DNA of 64,000 bases, taken from contig OX638132.1 of the NCBI GenBank assembly GCA_951804985.1, positions 43,996,791-44,060,790 of the forward strand. Reading direction: 5' to 3'. The position numbers and the translations under genes were made by a program. This document shows, in pieces, positions 23,477-35,902 of the stretch (positions are counted from its first letter, which is position 1; each line of letters begins with the position of its first letter). The notes beneath the pieces were generated by a model. It was not told where the DNA came from, made no database searches, and saw only the letters and a list, made by a program, of their open reading frames with translations. The DNA is from Dryomyza anilis (taxonomy: Eukaryota > Arthropoda > Insecta > Diptera > Dryomyzidae).

Positions 23477-26400
23477 TTTTTAGGAGTCTTAAATAACGGT
23501 TTAAATTTTGTTGGATGTAATCAACAACTGATGGGTGCGATTATCACAAGGCAACTTAACTGAGCGCTTCAAATCACTTGTCACCAGAATTTGCAAATTG
23601 CCAAATGGTGACAACTTCACTTTGGTGGAAGTGCCCTCGTGGAAGCTCCTGGAAATGGCGCTCTACACCACCCGGTGTAGAAGTCGGCTAAAGTGAGTGG
23701 CGGGCATCTCCCTCAGAGTGAGGGTTCGTGCGTTGGGTTTGGGTCCCACTACGGAAAAAACCTATGCGCCCAATGAAAACAAAAAAGAAGCCTCGGATTA
23801 CGACCGATTACCACGATGACGACCCACGCAAACGTTTTAAGGACAATGATTTACGGATATGCACCTGGAATTTCCGGACCCTTTATAGGGAAGGTGCCTC
23901 TATCCAGCTGGCAGATGTCCTCGAAAAATAGAAGGCTGACATCACCGCTATCCAGGAGATGCGATGGACGGGACAGGGCTGCTCGAAACAAGCGTCCTGT
24001 GATATCTACTACAGCTGCCATGCGGAGAGACACGAATTTGGATGTGGATTTGTGGTCGGCAAGAGACTCCGTCACCTTGTCTCTAGGTTCACGCCCGTGG
24101 ACGAAAGGCTGGCAACAATCCGCATCAAGACTAAATATTTCCACGTTAGCCTAATTTGTGCACACGCTCCGACGAACGAGAAAGATGACAAGACAAAAGA
24201 GCGCTTCTACGAGCGCCTAGACAACGCATACGAGCGCGATTTTAACGCCAAGGTGGGCAGAGAAGTCATATATTGTCCCCGCAATCGGTAAATTTAGCCT
24301 CCATGCCAACACTTCCGATAACGGAACGAGGCTAATCGACTTCGTCGCAACACGAAACATGGTAGTTAGTAGCACTAGATTCGAACATTTCGATATCCAC
24401 AAGGCCACATGGGTGTCGCCCGATCAAAAAACTCGAAACCAAATTTATCACGTTGTGATTGACGGAAGACACGCTTTGAGTGTGATGGACGTACGCACTA
24501 TCCGAGGTGCCAATATGGACTCGGTTCGCACACGCTTAAGCGCTGCGAAGAACGTACGGAACCAAACGCAGAGAAAGCTAGACGTCGGAAAGTTGCAATC
24601 ACAACAGACAACGCAAGCCTTTTCCACTCGACTCTCACACCTGCTTAGACAAAGCACTCCTCCTGTCGATGATATAAGCCCACAGTGGAACCATATCTCC
24701 TGCTCTATGCGTACGGCTGCTGAAGAGGTGCTTGGATTCCAATGCCTCCTGAGGAATAAGTGCTATGACCAAGAGTGTCGCACGGCCACTGCAGAGAAAG
24801 ACCACCCTGCAGTCAGTAGCTACGCGAGCTGCAAAGGAGCGATACAAAGAGAAGAGAAGATAACAGAGACGTCTTTTCAGGCGTTAAAAAAGAGATGCAG
24901 AAGGACGTGAGTGTGAGGAGATTGAGATTCATGGGGACAGGAATGAGGCTCGAAAATTCTTAGAGAAAATACGACGCCTAGCCGGATGTTCAAAATCCGG
25001 AGCCTCTTCTTGTAAAGATGAGAACGGGAATCTAGTCACAGATATCCAGAGCACACTGAAGATATGGAGGGATCACTTCTCTAAACTGCTGACCGGTGAT
25101 GATGACAGCAATTCCACCTATAGAGAAGTAAACACGGAAATCCCAGTACTTGATGACCACGTTGAGATTCCGCCACCCGACCATGACGAGGTCAGAACAG
25201 CCATCACCCGGCTGAAAAACAATAAAGCCGCAGGTGCTGATGGCCTGCCTGCTGAATTGTTTAGGACCGGAGGCGAAGAGCTAATCGAGAACATGCACGA
25301 GCTCGTAAGCAGAATATGGTAGGATGAAAGCATGTCTCAGTGTACTCTGCCCAATCCTTAAGAAAGGGGATCCCACTATCTGCGCCAACTACCGTGGGAT
25401 CAGCCTACTCAAGGTTCTATCGAGCGTATTATGTGAAAGACTGAAGCCCATCGTCAACATACTGATTGGACCTTATCAGTGCGGCTTCAGACCTGGAAAG
25501 TCCACCATAGACCAGATTTTCACATTGCGCCAAATCCAGGAAAAGACCCTAGAAAAACAGATCGACACCTACTACCTATTAGTCGACTATAAACCGCCTT
25601 CGACACACCGATAAGGGAACGATTATACGCCGCGATGTCTGAGTTCGGTATACCTGCGAAACTTATAAGGCTTTGCAGGATGACCCTGAGCAACACACGT
25701 TGCTCAGTGAGAATAGGAAAAGACCTCTCCGAGCCATTTCATACCGAACGAGGTTTCAGACAGACTTATTGATGGAGAAAATAGTTCGAGCTGCCGAACT
25801 CCGTCAAAGCGGCACTATCCTCAACAAACGTGTCATGCTGCTCGCATATGCCGACGATATTGATATCATTGGCAGGAGCACACGAGCAGTCAGCGCAGCA
25901 TTCTCCAGATTGGAAAAAGAGTCGCATCGAATGGGTCTAGCTGTGAACGAGGACAAGACGAAGTTTCTTGTGTCAACAAGCAAAAAAGAGTCCGTGCGTT
26001 TTGGACAAAAATCTGATTTTGACACCCACAAGTTCGACATTGTGAAGGACTTCGTCGACTTGGAATCCAGCATACACAGCAACAACGACGTCAGCCTGGG
26101 GATTAAACGGAGAATAACTCTTGCCAACAGGTGCAACTTTGGGCTCAGTAGGCAATTGAGAATTAGAGCCCTCCCTCGCCGGGCAAAAATAACGCTCTAC
26201 AATTCACTCATCATGCCCGTCCTACTCTATGGTTTAGAAACATGGACGCTGGCCTCCACCGATGAGAGAATACTGGGAGCGTTCGAGAGAAAGATTCTCC
26301 GTAAAATCTTTGGCCCGAGCTGTATGAGTTATTCGACGACATTGACATAGTCAAGCGAATCAAGGTCCAGTGGCTAGGTCATGTCGAATGAATGGATGAA

Positions 26401-26620
26401 AACACTCCAGCCAGGATGGTGCTTGAATCGAAACTCGAAGGTGGACAGCGTAGATGAGGGCGTCCAAATCTGCGTTGGAAAGACCAAGTTGAGGACAACC
26501 TGGTAACACTTGGTATTTCTAACTGGCGTCAGCGCACGCAAAGCATATCCGACTGGTGCGGCTTCATCTCAGTGGCCAAAACTGACCGACGGTTGTGAGG
26601 GCCATTTAAGTAAGTAAGTA
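23477..26620 (+). mobile_element. RTE-like LINE, copy C
   Basis: Near-identical to copy B. It shares the TAG after VLEK, the 31-bp RT deletion and the stop after SRIW. Differences are scattered substitutions, for example CAGTATCCGAGGTGTC in B against CACTATCCGAGGTGCC here, and KDFVYLESS in B against KDFVDLESS here. A 25-base segment GTGGCGGGCATCTCCC... near 23697 is present here and absent from B. Catalytic box YADDIDII at about 25848. Ends in the same GTAA tail. Confidence 0.85.
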
Positions 26621-27490
26621 ATCAACAACTAAAGGATCTTTATCAATTTTTGAATCATTCATCAACGCAAGAAGAAATTTTGAAGGAGACGTCTGAAAAA
26701 GAAATTCATTGGCATTTTTCTTCGCCAGCAGGACCGAACTTTGGCGGAATGTGGGAGGCAGGCATAAAATCCACGAAATACCACTTACGGCGAGTTTTGT
26801 CTGGTGCTTCTGTCACATTTGAAGAATTATATACCATTCTTTGTCAAATTGAAGCATGTTTTATTTTATGTCCACTTTGCATCAAGTTTTAAGGTGATAC
26901 AGATCCGCTCACCCCTGAGAATTTTCTCATGTTAAGGTCAATTGGTACAATTCCCGATGAAAATTGCATTGACAAAAAAACTACTTATTTGACCCGTTGG
27001 CAACTTTTACAACGATTGATTCAACAATTTTGGAAAAAATGGTCTTTTCTCAGTTACAACAACGACCCAAATGGTCGCAAAAACTACGTAACCTGCAAGT
27101 GGATGACATCGTTATATTAAAGCATGATAATCTTCCTCCATCCGAATGGATGACTGGAAGAGTAGCAAAAACACATCCAGGAAATGATGGACTTGTACGA
27201 GTTGCAACTGTTAATACTGCACGTGGATTATTCAAGCATATATTAACAAAATTGGTCCATTATTTATTGAGTTTGAAGGCGAATACTTTCAACAGAGGCC
27301 GAAATGTTGGAAACACAATCAACTTCATTATTAAATCACAATATTTTACTATACTTTACATATTTACTTGTTCTAAAAATTAATATTTATTATTTTATCA
27401 TCAACTATTATTATTGTATCTTTTCAAAAAATATTTTATAAAATTTTCATTATTGACGCACATTCCAATCAGCAACATTTTACTTTTTAA
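26621..27490 (+). pseudogene. BEL/Pao integrase C-terminal fragment, copy C
   Basis: Same fragment as copies A and B with clearly more differences: EACFILCPL for EACLNLCPL, a stop in the first frame at VILKH, and a frameshift near ARGLFKHIL. Older paralogue that flanks the recent duplication. Confidence 0.8.
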
Positions 27491-29420
27491 TAAATTTATA
27501 AAAAATATAATTTCAAACGTTTTTCAATTATTGCAAGTCATCCGTTTTTGCACACCGACCATGATCTACTTTACTGTACTATAAATGTTCGTGTTAGTTC
27601 TAATATAAGTCCAATGTCAGTATCGTACCGTGACTACAACTCCATTGAATATTTTTCGTTGTATGATCATATGTGACAAATTCTTTGGGAAGATTGTTGG
27701 TTTAGTCAATCTGTTGATGATAAGTTAAATGTCTTTGTCTGTCATATAGCATTGCTTTCGACCATTTTGTTCCCCTTCGTACTATTACTGTTCAGAATAA
27801 ATGTTGTCCTTGGTTAACCTCTGATGTCAAGCATGCAATTAAAAAAATAAATAAACTGTACGGTCAATAGAAGAAGCATCGTACTGATGAAAATGGGCTC
27901 TGTACAAGCATGCTAAAAATAATACCGTTTTAATAATAAGACAGTTTAAGAAACGATATTACCAAAGTTCTATGGAAAAATATTCGCAGCCTTGGTGTCT
28001 GTGCCAATACTGACACTGAATGCAATATTGACCACAATGTTTTAAATAATTTGTTTCTTTCAGCGTTTACGATTACTTCCAATGTAACGCTACAAATGTT
28101 GTTGACCAATTTTACCAATGTTGATGAAAATCTATATTGCAAACACGATTGGTTATGACGGCATCCCAAAACGATTTGTAAAGCTCACTGCACTGCTTAA
28201 GGTCATTGATGACATACGCAAGCCATATGATGTTGATAATGTTACATTGCTATGTTTACTCGATTTCTCAAAAGCCTTTGACTGCGTCCATCACTCTATT
28301 TTAATTAGAAAGCTCCAATATCTCTTTGGATTTAATCGTAAGCCTTAATTGCGAACAATCTTAGTGGAAGAATGCAACGGGTAAAAATTGGCAATTTGTT
28401 GTCTGATTACATGGATATTAAAGCAGGCGTGCCACAAGTATGTGGTATTTTTATTAATGACATTTTTACAGTGTGCAATAATTTTACGATTCATGCTTAT
28501 GCTGATGATATTCAATTATATTTATCTAACCGTATAGGTCTTAGTGGGCCTCTAAAAATGAACACATATGATTTTTTACTATTAAGACATAAATAGTAAA
28601 AAATCATATGTGTTAGCTATTTTTAGGATAATCTTGACAAACGTATAATACCACCTAAATATTTAATTGACAATAAATTGCAAATAGTTGAAAAAGTTAT
28701 AAACTTAGGTTTTTATATGAATTCTAAACTTTCCTGTACTGACCATGTTAACAATATACTTAAACGCATTTATTATAACCTTCGTTGTCTTCGGTTATCT
28801 GCCCCATTTACGCCTATTGTGACTAAAAAGAGACTGGTCGTTAAGCTTATAATTCCCATAATCACGTACTCTGTACTAATATATAGTAATATCGATTCGC
28901 ACACGATTCGCACAAAATTATAGTTGCTTTCAATGATGTACCTCGCTACGTGTTTAACATGAGACGCTTTGAGCATGTCTCTGCGAAAAGAAAATAAATA
29001 CTAGGCTGTGGCATTATTGACTATTCAAATGCAAGAAACTGCATATTTCTACATAAATTAATACACTCCACCATACCTTTATCAAAAACTACGTTTCAGT
29101 ATTTCGACTAGAATCCATAATTTAATAGTGCCTAAATATAAATATCCAAATTCATAAGGAATTTTTTCATCAATCCCATCAAACTGTGGATTTCATTACC
29201 GACTACTATTAAAATTGCCAGTACAAATAACTTTAAGCTTCTGTTATGTCTTACTTTATGATTTCGTAACTTTTGTTTTAATTTCTGCCTTTTATACAAA
29301 ACATCTATGAGATCTCTTTTTTATATAGTCTTATTACCTAACATAAGCCTATATATCTTAAATAAAATACGAAAGCAGTATCCAAAAGGAAAAGAAACCA
29401 CTCAAGAAGTGTTCCAATTG
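27491..29420 (+). pseudogene. Jockey/CR1-like LINE reverse transcriptase, copy C (with 3' end)
   Basis: Lacks over 200 bases of the early RT (from FVKL directly to TALLKVIDD) and about 20 bases around the PQGS box (AGVPQVCGIFIND). It retains LLDFSKAFDCVHHS in frame and HAYADDIQLYL (about 28493-28525). Unlike A and B it continues past GCCCCATTTAC into the normal C-terminal region (KKRLVVKLIIPIITY, then FNDVPRYVFNMR in a shifted frame, then degraded sequence to about 29420). It shows what the truncated copies lost. Confidence 0.8.
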
Positions 29421-30411
<991 letters not shown>

Positions 30412-30587
30412 CAGGGTGGTCCGCTTCAGGATGCAAATGTTTTATTTTTCACGGCTTAAAAATTGAATTACATTAAAGTACGCCACATGTTCAATTTCTT
30501 TTTATGTTAATTATGTTTATTGGATATTTAAGAGTCTTTGCTATCGCCTGGGATTTGATGTTTGGTTCGAAAACCGGCTGCGCCAAG

Positions 30588-33281
30588 TGTTGTAATTAAA
30601 ATTTCGGTTGTTTTGGGTTGTGTCCAAATATCGCAATGTTCCATTTATAATTACCCATGATGTCGTACCAGAGAATGCCCAACGTTGAAGTTCCATTTTT
30701 ATTATCATGAAATAATTAATACAAGTCTTTTCTTCTAAGACATACTTTTATTTAATGAAAGTTTTACTTATAAATGAAACACGTCTGCACTCTAAGGCAG
30801 TTAAAATCATATCCAACTTAAAATATATTCTTAACCTCTACTCGTCACCTCGGTCGCACCAATATTTACAAACACCAGATCGGAGTGTCATCATATTGTG
30901 AAATAATCAATTCGTATTGGGGTGATCGTGAGAAAAACTTCTATGTGCTTTAGTTCCCTGTACGCCGCATGCAGGTGATACCTGATGAGGCTTACATTAC
31001 AACCAATACATTTGTTGTTGTCATCATATGTGTATAAGTGTAATGCTTTAAACACATAGACCGCGACAGCTACACGACCACACGACGACAACTAGTACTT
31101 CTCGACAAATGAAGTAGTTTTGTGAGCTACTTGATTACATTCAACGCGACAACGACAATCTTTTTCTCACTTGCACTCGTGCCAAAATTTTGTTAATGCA
31201 AGGATATGGAGCGATTAATATAAAAAATTCGCTGTGGAACTTTTTTATTCTTTTTATAAATGTAGTAACGAAATAATAATTCTACATCAAAACAACTTTT
31301 CTTAAAGACAATTCGTTCTAAGAATGCGGTTCCCCATAGAATTCTTCCCCGTAGAACACTTCGCAGTAGAATTTTTCGCAGTAAAATGCTTCCCAATAGA
31401 TCACTTTCCCGTAGAATTCTTCAAGGTTGAATTCTTTCCGAAGAATTCATCCCGTTAGAATTGTTCCCTGTAGAATTATTTCCCTTAGAATTCTTCTCCG
31501 CAGAGTTTTTCACAGTAGATATTTTAGTGTGGTAAGTTTTCGGTGTGGTGAGTGTGGGTTTGGTGAGTTTTAGTGTGGTCAATTTTAGTGTAGTTTTTTA
31601 GTGTTGTGAATTTTAGTGTGGTGAATTTTAGTGTGGTGAGATTCAGTGTGATGAGTTTTAGTGTGGTGAATTTTGGCGTCGTGAGTTTCATTGTTTTAGT
31701 ATGGTAAGTTTTAATGTGGTGAATTTTGGTGCGGTGAGTTTAAAGAATGTTGGGTGGTTGTGGTGTGAAATATCTTGATATCACTATAATAACTGTTGAC
31801 ATACACGTAATGTAAAATGTATCTTCTATGGGGGGTGAAACACCCAATGGTCTAATCACTCCTCCATTCGGCGAAACCGCTTAGAATGGTTAAATATAAC
31901 GCGGACCAAAATTTCATTAAATTTGTTATCCCAATTGCTGACGTGTTTTTAATTTTTGGGTTATATGGGATGTAACACGCCCAGTCCACCAATCTCACCG
32001 AGATATAGCATATACTCTGCCCAGACCCAACATACATATTGTGCAAAAATTTTATTCAATTCGGTTTAGCTGATTTGACGTCTATTCTGAATTTTTAAAA
32101 ATATATATTCGACAAAAACAACAATGTTCGATTGTTTAAAAATTTTTTGGGGTACAAAACAACAACAATGTTAAAAAAATTGTTTAAAAAAAATGTGAAC
32201 GACAAAGCCAATACAATGGTTAAAATCACCATTTTCCAAAAAAAAAATATTCGACGAAACAAAGTCGAAAAAAAAATTGTTTTTGTTTTTGCATTTGCAT
32301 TATTCGACAAATCGACAAAAACAACAATGTTCAAAAATTTTCGAAAAAAAATGTTGTTAAAAAAAATTTTTGGACGACAAAAACAATGCAATGATTAAAA
32401 TCACCATTTTTCAAAATAAAAAAAATATTCCTCAAAAACAATCTCGAAAAAAAAAGTTGTTTCTTTTGATTTTTTTTTGTTTTTGAATTTCTTTTCTTTC
32501 CTTTTTTGTTTTTCCTTTAGTATGGACTTTTGTTTTATGTTATTGCTTTTGTTTTTGTATTTTTGCTAAATTAAAAGCAAAAACACAAAAGCACAAAACA
32601 ATGCTTTTGTGTTATTGCTTTTAATTTTTTTTTTTTTGTATTTGAGTTTTTTGTTTCATGTTCGTAGCTTTGTTCCGAGTTATATCGTTTTTAATGTTTA
32701 GGTTGTATGGGAGGTGCCACGCCTCTTTATCCAATCCCGCCCATATATAGCCTATCATTCCTTCCATAAAATTAGAACAGCCGAACAAACCAACAAAGAT
32801 ATTTATTATATTATAAGATTAGATAGATTAGATGTTATATCGATTAAACACCATGAATTATTTAAATTAATTCTTAAATTTATTCATTTTAATTATTTAT
32901 CACCATAAATAACACGAAAAATGCACAAACAATTCTCAAAACAAATAAAAATACCGATTGTCGCCTGTCAAATTAGAATTAAATCTATATTGACGACAAT
33001 GATAATTGTCGCCAAGTCGTCATGTAGTCGTGTCGTAGCCAAAATATTCGTAAACATTTAACTTCATGTTTTTTAATTTTGACAAGTGTAGCAATGTCAT
33101 TGTCTCTTCGAATGTGTTTTAAGCATAAGTGTATCAAATAAGTGTATGAGAAAAATATGAATGCATGCATAACAGTAAGCATTTTTGGCGTTACATTATT
33201 ATGATTAATATGAATATGCCATTGTGCTGGCGATGTGCAGATTTTTCAAACTAAAAGAAAAAGTATTTCTGATATACAATA
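30588..33281 (-). repeat. gypsy LTR (2.7 kb), left arm, minus strand
   Basis: Reverse complement of the 35903-38628 LTR. The primer binding site complement CCGGCTGCGCCA lies at 30574-30585, two bases outside. The LTR start reads TATTGTATATC on the minus strand instead of TGTTGTATATC, one base different from the right arm. Includes both minisatellites (about 31315-31745). Confidence 0.8.
31315..31745 (-). repeat. 15-bp minisatellites in left-arm LTR
   Basis: Reverse-complement versions of the ATTCTACGGGGAAGA array (about 31315-31520) and the CACCACACTAAAAYT array (about 31525-31745). Confidence 0.9.
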
Positions 33282-34465
33282 CAATGACTTGTATGACAAA
33301 AATATCATCGAGTTTGATTTTGAAGGTCACCCCCTAGAAATGCTCTATTGAATGATAAAATCGACAACTTTCAGCGAAATCCGAATATGGGAAATAGATG
33401 CGCCGGGACCTCAAAGTAGGCGTTTTCGTACATAAATCGACAAATTCAAATTTGAATTGAAATGGTGCCTCTCAAACGCAATAAACTAAAAATGTGGGTA
33501 TGTCATCCGTTGGAAAATTTTATTAGCTTTCCCATCTAAAATTTATTTTTAATATGATTTAACATCCCTTGCAATTTTAAGATGAACTTATATTATTAAA
33601 ATTATTTATTAATTACAAAAAAAATTAGTAAAAAAACTGCATCAAAAAATGCATTTTAAAACTCTACAATTTATTTTTACTTCATCCTAAAAAATGGCAA
33701 GGGATGTTAAAAACATATTCAAAATAAATTTTAGATGGGAATCGAACTTTTGAGTTTCACGTCGATTTTTCTCATCTAATAGAGCATTTCTAAGGGGTGA
33801 CTTTAGAGTGATTCAAAACAACGACTTTTTCAACATTCCCACGGGACCACCCCCTAAAAAGTTTAAGCATATTAAAAAAAGTAATTTCCAAAAAATGTTG
33901 GCCATTCGAAAAACGTTTAGAGGTCGCGCATCGCGATTTTCTGTTTTTAGCCAATTTAAAGGTAGGTCTGATTAAAGTTGAATAACTTTTTTATTTTTGG
34001 TTGAATTGGAATCTTGAACATAATTCACTACAGATTACAATGAAATTATCAAAATTTCGATCCGACTTTATGTAATTTATGCGCCGATTTTTACATATAC
34101 TTTTCTTAGATAGTTCACACACATTTTCGCCATCTTTCCACATATTTAAAATGTATCGATAACTTCTCTTAAATATCCAATAAACATAATTAACATAAAA
34201 AGAAATTGAACATGTGGCGTACTTTAATGTAATTCAATTTTTAAGCCGTGAAAAATAAAACATTTGCATCCTGAAGCGGACCACCCTGTATATATAAAAA
34301 TATATATTACTTATAATCTTCCCAAGGCTTATCGACATACTTAGCAGTAAAAACGTTAATATAAAAAATTTTTTGTTTATGTTTTAATTATTTTTACATG
34401 TTTCCACCTTAATGTATCATATAATACCAAAATATATTTTTATAGTACGCAAATAACTACTACGG

Positions 34466-34712
<247 letters not shown>

Positions 34713-34890
34713 GCCGTAGTAGTTATTTGCGTACTATAAAAATATATTTTGGTATTATATGATACATTAAGGTGGAAACATGTAAAAATAATTCAAACAT
34801 AAACAAAAAAATTTTTATATTAACGTTTTTACTGCTAAGTATGTCGATAAGCCTTGGGAAGATTATAAGTAATATATATTTTTATATATA

Positions 34891-35902
34891 CAGGGTGGTC
34901 CGCTTCAGGATGCAAATGTTTTATTTTTCACGGCTTAAAAATTGAATTACATTAAAGTACGCCACATGTTCAATTTCTTTTTATGTTAATTATGTTTATT
35001 GGATATTTAAGAGAAGTTATCGACACATTTTAAATATGTGGAAAGATGGCGAAAATGTGTGTGAACTATCTAAGAAAAGTATATGTAAAAATCGGCGCAT
35101 AAATTACATAAAGTCGGATCGAAATTTTGATAATTTCATTGTAATCTGTAGTGAATTATGTTCAAGATTCCAATTCAACCAAAATAAAAAAGTTATTCAA
35201 CTTTAATCAGACCTACCTTTAAATTGGCTAAAAACAGAAAATCGCGATGCGCGACCTCTAAACGTTTTTCGAATGGCCAACATTTTTTGGAAATTACTTT
35301 TTTTAATATGCTTAAACTTTTTAGGGGTCCCACGGGACCCCGTGGGAATGTTGAAAAAGTCGTTTTTTTGAATCACTCTAAAGTCACCCCTTAGAAATGC
35401 TCTATTAGATGAGAAAAATCGACGTGAAACTCAAAAGTTCGATTCCCATCTAAAATTTATTTTGAATATGTTTTTAACATCCCTTGCCATTTTTTAGGAT
35501 GAAGTAAAAATAAATTGTAGAGTTTTAAAATGCATTTTTTGATGCAGTTTTTTTACAACTTTTTTTTGTAATTAATAAATAATTTTAATAATATAAGTTC
35601 ATCTTAAAATTGCAAGGGATGTTAAATCATATTAAAAATAAATTTTAGATGGGAAAGCTAATAAAATTTTCCAACGGATGACATACCCACATTTTTAGTT
35701 TATTGCGTTTGAGAGGCACCATTTCAATTCAAATTTGAATTTGTCGATTTATGTACGAAAACGCCTACTTTGAGGTCCCGGCGTGTCTATTTCCCATATT
35801 CGGATTTCGCTGAAAGTTGTCGATTTTATCATTCAATAGAGCATTTCTGGGGGGTGACCTTCAAAATCAAACTCGATGATATTTTTTTCATACAAGTCAT
35901 TG
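34891..35902 (+). mobile_element. CAGGGTGGTCC element, 5' part, with internal fold-back
   Basis: TIR at 34891-35013, then about 0.9 kb of non-coding sequence cut by the gypsy LTR at 35903. Inside is a fold-back of about 480 bases. GTCACCCCTTAGAAATGCTC (from about 35384) pairs with GAGCATTTCTGGGGGGTGAC (to about 35860). TCCCATCTAAAATTTATTTT (about 35443) pairs with its complement near 35640, and ATCCCTTGCCA with TGCAAGGGAT. The distal TIR is not found downstream of the gypsy element. Confidence 0.6.

Larger units (their letters stand above)
30412..34288. mobile_element. TA-flanked TIR element (CAGGGTGGTCC ends) with gypsy LTR inside
   Basis: Perfectly oriented 123-bp terminal inverted repeats (30412-30534 and 34166-34288) begin CAGGGTGGTCCGCTTCAGG and are flanked by TA. 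TA flanks and this start suggest a Tc1/mariner-type non-autonomous element, by inference. The interior is about 0.9 kb of its own sequence (33282-34165) plus a minus-strand gypsy leader stub and LTR (30535-33281) directly abutting the left TIR. No transposase frame is present. Flanks outside the TIRs are also inverted repeats, so the true mobile unit may be larger. Confidence 0.6.

Noticed and set aside
32132..32398. Lys/Asn-rich frame in the left arm and its mirror in the right arm
   Set aside because: Arises from AAAAA-rich LTR DNA. Not conserved in frame between copies.
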